In this document: piece after piece, positions 25,149 to 33,136 of the stretch
Layout of the letters: every line of letters starts with the position of its first letter
How positions within the stretch are numbered: the stretch's first letter is position 1
NCBI GenBank assembly: GCA_025353745.1
Contig: JANXOE010000019.1
Span: 1-36,032 of the forward strand
Source: Hymenobacter sp.
GTDB lineage: Bacteria > Bacteroidota > Bacteroidia > Cytophagales > Hymenobacteraceae
Length of the DNA: 36,032 nucleotides
Direction: 5' to 3'
The notes under the pieces: generated by a model
What the model was told of the DNA's origin: nothing
The model's database searches: none
What the model saw: only the letters and a program-made list of their open reading frames with translations
Program-made: the position numbers and the translations under genes

Positions 25149-25207
25149 TTCCGAGCGCAGCGAGGAATCTGGGTTGGGAGCCACCGGATTTCCCGCTGCG
25201 CTCGGAA
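25149..25207. repeat. palindromic repeat inside the MoxR operon
   Basis: TTCCGAGCGCAGCG (25149-25162) is perfectly inverted at 25194-25207, and neighbouring bases pair partly. The 31-nt middle part makes a long hairpin. It lies 11 bases after the DUF58 stop. Confidence 0.8.
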
Positions 25208-25244
25208 CAACCAACCCGGTACTTCCGTCAGCGAGTCCTTACTT

Positions 25245-25323
25245 AGCAGCTGTTTGCGTTAGTTTTTAAAGTTTTCGGACCGGGGCCACGCCGCCGCCGC
25301 TCTGGCTAGCGCGAACAGCTGCT
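25245..25323. repeat. second inverted repeat in the same gap
   Basis: AGCAGCTGTTTGCG (25245-25258) pairs with CGCGAACAGCTGCT (25310-25323) at 13 of 14 positions. The interval between is short and gene-free. Its AGCTGTTTG-type end resembles the CTGTTTGA flanks near 21598, so both may belong to one repeat family. Confidence 0.65.
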
Positions 25324-25343
25324 TAACCTTCTATTTTCCGCCG

Positions 25344-26861
25344 TTGCTGACCCTGACTTACCCGTCTGCGCTGCTGGCATTGCTGGGCCTCTCGGTACCG
25401 CTGGCCCTCTACCTCTGGAACCGGCGGCCGGGGCCCGAGGTGTCGGTGGGCAGCCTGCGCTGGCTGGTGGCCGGGGCCCACCGCCGCCTGCGCCGCCTCA
25501 AGCCCGAGCAGCTGGGGCTGCTGCTGCTGCGGGCCGCCCTGCTGGGGGCCCTGGCCGTGGCGGTGGCCGGGCCGGCGTGGCGGCGGGGGCGGCCCGCCGG
25601 GCGCGGCCAGGTGCTGGTGGGCCCCGAGCTGGCCGGCACCCCGGCGCTGGCCGCTGCACGGCCGGCCCTCGATTCGCTGCGCCGCCGGGGCTACGCGCTG
25701 CGGTGGCTGGCCCCCGGCCTGCCCGCGGTGGCCCCCGATTCGCTGGGGCGCTACCGGGGGCCGGGGGCCGGCAATTTTGCCTGGGCGCGGGTGCGGCAGG
25801 CGGCCGATTCGTTTCCCGGGCAGTCGCTGCGCGTGGTGGTGGCCGGCACGCTGCGGGCGCTGGCCGGGCCCCATCCGCCGCTGCCGGCCGCCGTGCGCTG
25901 GCAGCTGCTGAACCCGGCCCCGCCCGCCGCCTGGCTACAGGAAGCCGCTGGCACGGCCGATAGCCTGCACCTGCTGCTGGGCCACGGCACGGCCGCGCGC
26001 ACCGCGTTCCGGGCCGTGGCCGTGGCCCGGCCCGGGGCCGGCGGGGCCCTGCGGGTGCCGGGCTTGCCCCCGCTGCGCTACGCCACGGCACCCGACGGCG
26101 CGGGCCTGTTGCAGGCTGGAACCGGCAGCGGTCCGGCAACCGCCGTGGCGGGGCCGCTGCGCGCCGCCGTCTTCGCGGCGCCTGCCCACGCCGAGGAGGC
26201 CCGCTACCTGCGGGCGGCGCTGCGGGCCGCGGCACTGGGCCTGCCCGCGCCGTTGGTGTTGAGCGCGACGACGACGGCTGCGCCGCCCGTGCCGCCGGGG
26301 GCCCCGGGCTGGCTGTTCTGGCTGTCCGACGCGCCCGTGCCGGCGGCGTGGCGGGCGGCAGTGGCCCGCGGCGCGCACGTTTGGCAAGCCGCTGCGGGCC
26401 CCGGCGTGGCCGATACGGCGGCGTTGGTGGCGGTGGCGGCCACGGCCCCGGTGGCGGTGTTTCGCCGCGCCCGCACGGCCCCGGCGGCCAGCGGCGAGCC
26501 GCTCTGGGCCGATGGCGCGGGGCGGGCCGTGCTCGTGCGGCGGGCCGTGGGGCGGGGCGCTTTCTACGCGCTGGCCACCCGCCTGCAGCCGGCCTGGAGC
26601 GAGCTGGCCGACAGCCCGGCCTTGCCCGCCCTGCTGCTGGAGGTGCTGCGCCCCGCGCCCGCCACCGCCGTGGATGCGCCGGACCAGCGCCGCTTCGACC
26701 CCGCGCAGCTCGGCGCGGGCACTGGCGGCGGGTATACCTTGCCGGCCACGGCTTTCGATTTTCTTGATTTGCGGCCCTGGCTGGTGCTACTGGCCGCGCT
26801 GCTGTTTGCCGTTGAGCGCGGGCTGGCCCGGCGCGCGGCCGCTTCATCTTCCGCCGCATGA
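25344..26861 (+). CDS. BatA-type (aerotolerance N-terminal) membrane protein
   Basis: A 505-aa protein that begins with a BatA-type N-terminus: a membrane helix (LALLGLSVPLALYLWNR) followed by SVGSLRWL and a second helix (LGLLLLRAALLGALAVAVAGPAWRRG). A long Ala/Gly/Pro-rich, probably periplasmic, region and a final helix (LVLLAALLFAVERGLARR) follow. It starts at TTG 25344, the only sensible start near the conserved LTLTYPS end. No intact vWA MIDAS motif is seen in the middle part. It overlaps the next gene by four bases (ATGA). Bat proteins were linked to aerotolerance in some Bacteroides, but the function here is inferred. Confidence 0.75.
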   Translation: MLTLTYPSALLALLGLSVPLALYLWNRRPGPEVSVGSLRWLVAGAHRRLRRLKPEQLGLLLLRAALLGALAVAVAGPAWRRGRPAGRGQVLVGPELAGTPALAAARPALDSLRRRGYALRWLAPGLPAVAPDSLGRYRGPGAGNFAWARVRQAADSFPGQSLRVVVAGTLRALAGPHPPLPAAVRWQLLNPAPPAAWLQEAAGTADSLHLLLGHGTAARTAFRAVAVARPGAGGALRVPGLPPLRYATAPDGAGLLQAGTGSGPATAVAGPLRAAVFAAPAHAEEARYLRAALRAAALGLPAPLVLSATTTAAPPVPPGAPGWLFWLSDAPVPAAWRAAVARGAHVWQAAAGPGVADTAALVAVAATAPVAVFRRARTAPAASGEPLWADGAGRAVLVRRAVGRGAFYALATRLQPAWSELADSPALPALLLEVLRPAPATAVDAPDQRRFDPAQLGAGTGGGYTLPATAFDFLDLRPWLVLLAALLFAVERGLARRAAASSSAA

Positions 26862-29128
26862 CGACCACCGCGCTTACTTCCGAAACGCCCGCGCTGGCCG
26901 CGGCCCGGCGGCAGCTGGGGGCCCTGGGCTGCCGCCACGCGGGGCGCCGGGCCGCGGCGCTGCTGGCGCCGGTGCTGGTGGGGGCCTTGCTGCTGGCCGG
27001 CCTGGCCCGGCACTGGCCCGCCGCCGGGCCAGCGCTGGCCGTGGCGGGCGTGGCAGTGCTCGGGCTGGGCTTGTGGCGGCGCAGGCCGCTGGGGGCCCTG
27101 CCGCCGGCCGCCGTGGCCCGCCGGCTCGACCGCCGTTTTTCGGCTTTGGAAGACAGCGCCGGCCTGCTGCTGCGGCCGCCCGAAAACCTGAGCCTGCTGG
27201 AGCAGTTTCAGCAGCAGCGGGTGGCGGGGCACTTGTTGCAATTAATTGACAGCAAGGAAGAATTATTACCCGTCGATTTTCGTCGGCCGGGGTGGACGGC
27301 CCTGGTGCTGCTGGCAGCCGGGGCAGCGGCCTGGGCGTGGCCCGCGGCCCGGCCCGGCCACGCTTTGCCGGCGGCAGTGGCCGTGCGCTTCGATGCGCCG
27401 CCGGCCCGGCCGGGGGCCCCGGCGCCGGCCCGCATCCTCGAAACCCGGCTGCTGGTGACGCCCCCGGCCTACACCCGGCGGGCGGCGTTTGCGCCGGTGG
27501 GGGCGTCGTTTGGGTGCCCGCAGGGGGCGCAGGTGCGCTGGGTGGTGCGCGTGAGCCGGCCCGCCGCGGGCGGTGCCCCGGTGCTGGAAATCGGCGGGCA
27601 GCGGGCGGCGTTCAGGCCGGTGGCGGGGGCCGTCAACACGTTCGCCGCCGAGCAGCTGCTGACCGCTTCGGCGCTGTACCGGCTGCGGTTTGCGGGGTCA
27701 TCATCTGATGATTACGCCATCGACGTGCAGCCCGACCAGGCCCCGGCGGTGCGCATCCTCGCGCCCAAGCCCTACACGCTGGTGCCCGCCCGCGGGGCCC
27801 GGCCCGTGGTGCCGGTGCGGGCCCTGCTGCGCGACGATTACGGCCTGAGCCGGGCCGAGCTGGTCCTCACCATCGCCCGGGGCCAGGGCGAGGCCGTGAA
27901 GTTCCGGGAGCTGCGGCGCGACCTCGGCGGGGCCCTCGGCGGGCAGCCGGCGCAGGCCACCGTGGGCAGCGCCCTCGACCTGCCGCGGCTGGGGCTGGCG
28001 TACGGCGACGAGGTGTACTTCTACGTTTCGGCCCGCGACAACGCCGGCCACACGGCCCGCTCCGACGCCTACCTGGTGCAGTGGCAGGACACCGCCCGCG
28101 CCGCGGGCGCGTCGGGCCTGACGGGCGGGCCCAAGGTGGGCCCGGCGTACTTCCGCAGCCAGCGCCAGCTCATCATCGACACCCAAAAGCTGCTGGCCGA
28201 GCGCCCGCGCCTGGCCCCGGCCACCTTCGCCGCGCGCGCCAACGAGCTAGGGGCCGACCAGCAAGCCCTGCGCCTGCGCTACGGCAAATTTATGGGCGAA
28301 GAGCTGGAGCAGGGCCTGGGCGAAACGGCCGGCCCCCTGCCCGCCGCGGCCCCCGCCGAGCCGCACGCGCCCACCGCCGAGGACGAAGCGCCCGCCGCCC
28401 CCGCCGCCGCCGCCGACGACCACGCGGCTCCCGCCCCATCGGGCGCCAGCGCCTCCCCTACCGCCGAAACCGATGCCCTGTTCCAGCCCTACATCCACAA
28501 GCACGACGACGCCGAAACCGCCGATTTTCTTGAGCCCGCCGTGAAGGCCAAGCTCCGCGCCGTGCTCGACCAGATGTGGGCCGCCGAGCTGCGCCTGCGC
28601 ACCGCCCGGCCCGCGGCGGCCCTTCCCTACGAGTACGGGGCCCTGCGCTTGCTCAAGCAGGTGCAGCAGCAAACCCGGGCCTTCGTGAAGAAAGCCGGCT
28701 TCGCGCCCGCGCCTTTTCCCGAAGCCGCCCTGCGCCTCACCGGCGAGCTGAAGGGCGCGGCGGCCCCGCGGCTCCAGGCCCGGGTGGCGCCGCCCGCCGC
28801 CCAACCCGCCGTGCGCGGGGCCCTGGCCTGGCTGGCCGCCGCCGACGCCGGCCACCCCGCCCGCCCCGCCGACGCCCGCCTGCTGGAGCCCGCCGGGGCC
28901 GTGCTGGCCCAGGCGGCGCTGCAGCGCCCGGGGGCCAACCTCGCCGCCCTGCGCGCCCTGCGCCGCCTGTTGGCCGACGTGCGCGCCGCCCGCCCGCCTT
29001 GCCCCGCCTGCCGCCGCGCCATGGCCCGCGCCCTCACCGATCTGCTGCCCCCGCCCGCCCCCGCCCCGGCCGACGCCCCGGCCCCCGACCGGCTGGCCCG
29101 GCGCTATTTTCAAAATTTAAGCCGCTGA
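26858..29128 (+). CDS. large membrane protein, DUF4175-like
   Basis: A 756-aa protein with two membrane helices near the N-terminus (about 37-60 and 145-165) and a periplasmic or extracytosolic beta-rich region. Blocks such as APAVRILAPKPYTLVPA, LLRDDYGLSRAELVLT and DEVYFYVSARDNAGHTARSD resemble DUF4175 proteins. From about residue 490 there is a low-complexity Ala/Pro linker, then helical segments with repeated Gln/Leu/Arg. It overlaps the BatA-like gene by four bases, arguing for translational coupling. It ends with a TGA only six bases before the next start. No enzymatic motif is evident. Confidence 0.65.
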   Translation: MTTTALTSETPALAAARRQLGALGCRHAGRRAAALLAPVLVGALLLAGLARHWPAAGPALAVAGVAVLGLGLWRRRPLGALPPAAVARRLDRRFSALEDSAGLLLRPPENLSLLEQFQQQRVAGHLLQLIDSKEELLPVDFRRPGWTALVLLAAGAAAWAWPAARPGHALPAAVAVRFDAPPARPGAPAPARILETRLLVTPPAYTRRAAFAPVGASFGCPQGAQVRWVVRVSRPAAGGAPVLEIGGQRAAFRPVAGAVNTFAAEQLLTASALYRLRFAGSSSDDYAIDVQPDQAPAVRILAPKPYTLVPARGARPVVPVRALLRDDYGLSRAELVLTIARGQGEAVKFRELRRDLGGALGGQPAQATVGSALDLPRLGLAYGDEVYFYVSARDNAGHTARSDAYLVQWQDTARAAGASGLTGGPKVGPAYFRSQRQLIIDTQKLLAERPRLAPATFAARANELGADQQALRLRYGKFMGEELEQGLGETAGPLPAAAPAEPHAPTAEDEAPAAPAAAADDHAAPAPSGASASPTAETDALFQPYIHKHDDAETADFLEPAVKAKLRAVLDQMWAAELRLRTARPAAALPYEYGALRLLKQVQQQTRAFVKKAGFAPAPFPEAALRLTGELKGAAAPRLQARVAPPAAQPAVRGALAWLAAADAGHPARPADARLLEPAGAVLAQAALQRPGANLAALRALRRLLADVRAARPPCPACRRAMARALTDLLPPPAPAPADAPAPDRLARRYFQNLSR

Positions 29129-29131
29129 TTT

Positions 29132-30937
29132 TTGATTTTTACACCTGATAATGCGCTGATTTATTACGGCTTGGCCGGCGCGTGCCTGCTGCTGGGCTTC
29201 GGGCTGACGGCCAGCGCCTGGCAACGGCCGCGCCGCCGCCAGCGCGTCGCCCGGGCGGCCGCCGGGGCCCTAGCCGCGGGGGCCCTCTGGCTGACGGCCT
29301 ACCCGCCGCTGCGCGCCGTGCCCGCCGCGCGCGCCGAGGCCATTTTATTAACGACTGATTACCAGCCCGACACCTTGCGGCAGGTATTGCGTCGGCTGGG
29401 GGCCGGCACGCCCGTGTGGCGCGCCGACGGCGTGGCGGGGCCCGCCGGTTCCCAGCCCCTGGGCAGCCTCCTGGCCCTGGCCGAGCAGCGCCCCGCGCTG
29501 CGCCGCCTCCACGTGCTGGGGCGCGGCCTGCCCACGGGCGACTTGCCCCAGCTGGGCGCCCTGGCCTTGCAAGTGCACGCGCCGCCCGCCTTCACCGGTT
29601 TTCAGTCGGCCGCATGGACCCGGCGGGTGGTGCTCGGCGAGCGGCTGGCGGTGGAGGGCACCGTGAATGCCCCCACCGGCGGCCCCGCCTGGCTGGGCCT
29701 GCAAGCCGCCGGGGCCGTGCGCGACTCCGTGCGGGTGCCGGCCGGCGGCGGCCGTTTCCGGCTGCGCTACCGGCCCAAGGCGGCGGGCCTGGCCCTGTTC
29801 GCGCTGGTGTTGCGCCAGGCCGGCCGGCCCGCCCGCACCGAGCCCGTGCCGGCGCAAATCGTGGCCGCGCCGCGCCCGCCGGTGCTGCTGCTGAGCGCCG
29901 CGCCGTCGTTCGAGTTCAAGTTTCTGAGAAACCACCTCGCCGGCCAGCCCCGCGCCGTGGCCCTGCGCACGGGCATCAGCCGGGGCCTGGTGCAAACCGA
30001 GTTTTTGAACCAGCCCGCGCATTCCCTGGACCGCCTGACGCCGGCTTTGCTGGCCCGCTACGCCGTGGTGGTGGCCGACGCCGTGGCCATCGCCGGGCTA
30101 TCGGCTTCGGAAAACCAGGCCCTGCGCGGGGCCGTGCAGGCCGGCCGCCTGGGCTTGGTGCTGCTCGCCGACGCCGCGCCGCTGCCCGCCAACGCCCCCG
30201 CCACGGCCGGCTTTGCGGTGGAGCCCCGCCCGGCCACCGGGCCGCAGCCCCTGGCCTGGCCCGACGCCCCCGCCGCCGTGCGCGCCGCGCTGCCCGCCGC
30301 CCTGCGCCCAACGGCCGATTTGCGCCCCCTCGTGCGGGGCCCCGCCGGGGCCCTGGCCGCCGCCGGCCGCCGCACGGGCCTGGGCACGGTGGTGGTGTCG
30401 GTGGTGCCCGAAACCTTCCGCTGGGCGCTGCAAGGGCAGGCCGGGGCCTACGCCTCGTTCTGGAACCGGCTAGTGGCGGCGGCCACGCCGCCCGCGCCGG
30501 CCGGGCCCGCCTGGGCCCTGGCCACGGCTTGGCCCCGCGCCCGGGCCCCGGTGGCCCTGCGCCTGGCGGCCGGGGCCCTCCTGCCCACCGCGCCGCCCAC
30601 CGTGCGGCCCCTGGCGGGCGGCCCCGCCGTGCAGCTGCCCCTGCGCCAGGATACCCGCTTGCCCGAGTGGAGCACGGCCATGTTCTGGCCCGCGGCGGCC
30701 GGCTGGCACCGGGCGCAGGGCCCCGGCAAAGCCAGCTTTGCGTTCTACGTGTACGACGCCCGCGACTGGCAGGGCCCTGAATACCAGCAACGCCAGCTGG
30801 CTGCCGCGCTTCGCGCCGCCGCGCCGGCCCCACGACCCACAGCCCCCGCCGAGGCGTGGCAACCCTGGCCAGCGGGCTGGTTTTTTGGCTTGTTTTTGCT
30901 GGCAGCGGGGTATTTATGGGCGGAAGAAAAGCTGTAG
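29132..30937 (+). CDS. large membrane protein, function unknown
   Basis: A 601-aa protein that I cannot place in a named family. Two helices open it (LIYYGLAGACLLLGFGLTASAW and AAGALAAGALWLTAYPPL) and one closes it (WFFGLFLLAAGYLWAEEKL), so the 500-residue middle should face the periplasm. A block near 250-330 (PPVLLLSAAPSFEFKFLRNHL ... YAVVVADAVAI) resembles the glutamine-amidotransferase-like folds of BatA-associated proteins, but no catalytic Cys is seen. The start is TTG 29132, because an in-frame stop of the preceding gene is directly upstream. It closes the operon, in the same frame as its predecessor. Confidence 0.6.
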   Translation: MIFTPDNALIYYGLAGACLLLGFGLTASAWQRPRRRQRVARAAAGALAAGALWLTAYPPLRAVPAARAEAILLTTDYQPDTLRQVLRRLGAGTPVWRADGVAGPAGSQPLGSLLALAEQRPALRRLHVLGRGLPTGDLPQLGALALQVHAPPAFTGFQSAAWTRRVVLGERLAVEGTVNAPTGGPAWLGLQAAGAVRDSVRVPAGGGRFRLRYRPKAAGLALFALVLRQAGRPARTEPVPAQIVAAPRPPVLLLSAAPSFEFKFLRNHLAGQPRAVALRTGISRGLVQTEFLNQPAHSLDRLTPALLARYAVVVADAVAIAGLSASENQALRGAVQAGRLGLVLLADAAPLPANAPATAGFAVEPRPATGPQPLAWPDAPAAVRAALPAALRPTADLRPLVRGPAGALAAAGRRTGLGTVVVSVVPETFRWALQGQAGAYASFWNRLVAAATPPAPAGPAWALATAWPRARAPVALRLAAGALLPTAPPTVRPLAGGPAVQLPLRQDTRLPEWSTAMFWPAAAGWHRAQGPGKASFAFYVYDARDWQGPEYQQRQLAAALRAAAPAPRPTAPAEAWQPWPAGWFFGLFLLAAGYLWAEEKL

Positions 30938-30942
30938 CGCAG

Positions 30943-30956
30943 GCGGGCCGGCCCGC
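30943..30956. terminator. 14-nt palindrome in convergent gap
   Basis: GCGGGCCGGCCCGC is a perfect palindrome in the 34-bp gap between the membrane-protein gene and the convergent NTF2-like gene. It lacks a U-tract. A bidirectional terminator is a weak suggestion. Confidence 0.3.
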
Positions 30957-30971
30957 GCCCCGGCTTTTGGG

Positions 30972-31358
30972 CTACGCGGCCTGCTTCTGGGCGTGCCAGA
31001 GCACGAGCTGCCACCCGCTGGCGTTTTTGATGTACACCACCGCGTACTTGAGGTGGGTGCGCAGGGGCTGGCCGTCGGGGCCGGGGCCCAGGTCGATGCG
31101 CACGGTGCCGTTCACCACGGCGGCGCGGTCGTCGTTGTAGGGCCGCACGGTCAGGGCGTCGATGTCGACGCGGTCGTAGCGGCTCTGGCCGGCGCGGATG
31201 CTCTCCAGGTAGCTCGCTTTGCTGTCCTGGTGGCCGTTGGCGTGGGTGTAGACGAGGTCGTCGGCGAAGATTTTTTCCAGAACGGCGTAATCCTTGGTTA
31301 TTTGCGCGGCGAAGCGCTGGCGTTCGAGCTGTTCAACTTCCTGAATGGCGGTCATCAT
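30972..31358 (-). CDS. NTF2-like / SnoaL-like fold protein (DUF4440-type)
   Basis: A 128-aa protein with the pattern of NTF2-like small domains: an N-terminal helix pair (EVEQLERQRFAAQITKDYAVLEKIFADDLVYTH), then strands TVRPYNDDRAAVVNGTV, LKYAVVYIKNASGWQLVLWHAQ. In this fold a cavity binds small ligands, and members range from isomerases to regulators. I use ATG 31358 (MM); ATG 31355 is equally possible. The long track ORF of 428 aa in this frame is antisense to purU and only its tail is this gene. It is convergent with the membrane-protein gene at 30937 and divergent from purU. Ligand unknown. Confidence 0.8.
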   Translation of the reverse strand: MMTAIQEVEQLERQRFAAQITKDYAVLEKIFADDLVYTHANGHQDSKASYLESIRAGQSRYDRVDIDALTVRPYNDDRAAVVNGTVRIDLGPGPDGQPLRTHLKYAVVYIKNASGWQLVLWHAQKQAA

Positions 31359-31451
31359 AAAAAAAGAATTGGGCGAAGCGCCCGGCCGCGGCCGGCGCGC
31401 CCGCAAAGAAACCACCGCCCCGGCCCGCGCCGCCCGCGCCCGTTCCCTGCC

Positions 31452-32285
31452 ATGCCGCACCTGCTTCTCATTCAGTGCCCCGACGAGCGCGGGTTGATCT
31501 ACAAAATCACCGCCGTGCTCTACGGGCAGGGCCTCAACATCCTGCGCAACGACGAGTTCGTGGAGCCCGAGGGCAACGTTTTCTTCATGCGCACCGAGTT
31601 TGCCGGCCACTTCGACGCCGGGGCCCTGCGCGCGGCGCTGGCCGCCGCGCTGCCGGCCGCCGCCGGCATCCGCCTGGCCGACGGCGGCCCGAAAAACATC
31701 GTGCTGCTCGCCACCAAGGAGCACCACTGCCTGAGCGAGCTGCTCGTGCGCCACGCCTTCAGCGAGCTGAACGCCAACATCCTGGCCGTGGTGAGCAACC
31801 ACGCGGTGCTGGGGGCCCTCACCCGGAAGTTCGACGTGCCGTTTCACTGCCTGCCGCACGCGGGCCGCAGCCGCGCGGCCCACGAGGCCGAGGTGCTGGC
31901 CGTGCTGGCCCGGCACCGGCCCGATTTTGTGGTGCTGGCCAAGTACATGCGCATCTTGTCGCCGGGCTTCGTGGCCCCCTACACCAACCGGCTCGTCAAC
32001 ATTCACCACTCGTTTTTGCCGGCTTTTGTGGGGGCCAGCCCCTACGCCCAGGCCCACGCGCGGGGCGTGAAAATCATCGGGGCCACCGCCCATTTCGTCA
32101 ACGAGCAGCTCGACGAGGGCCCCATCATCGCCCAGCGCGTGATTCCCACCGACCACACCCGCAGCGCCCACGAGATGGCCCAGGCCGGGCGCGACGTCGA
32201 AAAAATCGTGCTTGCCCGCGCCCTGCAGCTCGTCTTCGACGAGCGCGTGTTCGTGCACCGCAACAAGACCATTATCTTCGACTAA
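31452..32285 (+). CDS. purU: formyltetrahydrofolate deformylase
   Basis: A 277-aa enzyme that hydrolyses 10-formyltetrahydrofolate to tetrahydrofolate and formate, balancing one-carbon pools and supplying formate for purine synthesis. Residues 1-80 are an ACT domain (LLIQCPDERGLIYKITAVL), and 85-277 a formyltransferase fold. The catalytic triad is visible: N183 and H185 in VNIHHSFLPAF, D221 in DEGPII, with KYMRILSP in between. Length equals E. coli PurU (280). I start at ATG 31452; the track ORF runs far upstream with no homology. A regulatory gap with a possible TetR operator follows the stop. Confidence 0.93.
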   Translation: MPHLLLIQCPDERGLIYKITAVLYGQGLNILRNDEFVEPEGNVFFMRTEFAGHFDAGALRAALAAALPAAAGIRLADGGPKNIVLLATKEHHCLSELLVRHAFSELNANILAVVSNHAVLGALTRKFDVPFHCLPHAGRSRAAHEAEVLAVLARHRPDFVVLAKYMRILSPGFVAPYTNRLVNIHHSFLPAFVGASPYAQAHARGVKIIGATAHFVNEQLDEGPIIAQRVIPTDHTRSAHEMAQAGRDVEKIVLARALQLVFDERVFVHRNKTIIFD

Positions 32286-32297
32286 GCTGATTCTTCG

Positions 32298-32330
32298 TAA
32301 CGAACATTAGTTAGTTTGTCCGTAGCTTTG
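32298..32330 (+). promoter_or_regulatory. putative operator and -7 box upstream of TetR-paaE
   Basis: TAACGAACATTAGTTA (32298-32313) is an imperfect 16-bp palindrome (6 of 8 pairs), of the size TetR repressors bind. It sits 9 bases upstream of TAGCTTTG (32323-32330), an exact Bacteroidota -7 box. A repressor bound there would cover the -33 region. No TTG box is found. The GTG start is 220 bases downstream. Confidence 0.45.
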
Positions 32331-32551
32331 TAGCATCCCACCCAACACCGTTTCCCGCTCTTTTTGCCGGCGGCGGGGCAGCGGGCCAGGGCCCCGGCAG
32401 CGCAGTGCCGCCGGGGCCGGGCCGCCGCCCCGTCCACGGCCGGGCCGCCCGCCGCGGCCTGCCCTCCCAGACGACAGACCCTAACCGCCCGCCGGGCCGC
32501 CCCGGGGCCCCCGGCGCAACTGGCGGGGCCCACGCCCGCGCTGCAATCACG

Positions 32552-33133
32552 GTGAAAACGAAACAGATTTCCAAGCGCGAGCTGATCCTGACCGAAGCCG
32601 CCAAGCTGTTTAAAGACCGGGGCTACGGCGGCACGTCCATGCGCGACCTGGCCGGGCAGGTGGGCATGGAGGCGGCCAGCATGTACAACCACATCAAGGC
32701 CAAAGACGAGATTCTGGCCAGCATCTGCTTCCGGATTTCGGCCGTCTACATCTCGCAGCTGGCCGAGATTACGGCCACCGACACCGGCTACGGCGAGAAA
32801 ATCAAGGCCCTCATCCGCCTGCACATCCGGCTCATGGTGGAGGACGGCCCCGCCGTGTCGGTGGCCAACCACGACTGGAAGTACCTGCCCGAGCCCAAGC
32901 TGAGCGAGTTCAAGCAGGTGCGCAAGAGCTACGAAAAGGGCTTCGCGGCCCTGATCGAGGCGGGCATCGCGGCCGGCGAGTTCCAGCCGGTGAACGTGTC
33001 GGTGGCCCTGTTCACGATCTTGTCGGCCGTGCGCTGGATCGAGCTGTGGTACCGGCCGGGCCGGGAGCTGTCGGCCGACGAGCTGGAGGCCAACATCATC
33101 ACCATGCTGCTCAACGGCCTGGAGCGCAAGTAG
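32552..33133 (+). CDS. TetR/AcrR family transcriptional regulator
   Basis: A 193-aa TetR repressor. The DNA-binding domain is clear at the N-terminus: ILTEAAKLFKDRGYGGTSMRDLAGQVGMEAASMYNHIKAKDEIL. The ligand-binding half has the usual helical pattern. The start is probably GTG 32552, because upstream codons are Pro/Arg-rich and not TetR-like. The 5' leader from the candidate -7 box would be about 215 bases, with no visible gene, unusually long. It is separated by three bases from paaE. TetR regulators next to paa genes (PaaR-type) respond to phenylacetyl-CoA in other bacteria; that role is a suggestion from context only. Confidence 0.88.
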   Translation: MKTKQISKRELILTEAAKLFKDRGYGGTSMRDLAGQVGMEAASMYNHIKAKDEILASICFRISAVYISQLAEITATDTGYGEKIKALIRLHIRLMVEDGPAVSVANHDWKYLPEPKLSEFKQVRKSYEKGFAALIEAGIAAGEFQPVNVSVALFTILSAVRWIELWYRPGRELSADELEANIITMLLNGLERK

Positions 33134-33136
33134 TTC

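Noticed and set aside
25138-25343. CRISPR-like or tRNA-like structure in the repeat-bearing gap
   Set aside because: The repeats are inverted, not direct and regularly spaced, and no cloverleaf with acceptor stem is found.
30972-32258. 428-aa minus-strand ORF
   Set aside because: Only its last 128 residues look like a protein (NTF2-like). The rest is antisense to purU, which has clear homology.
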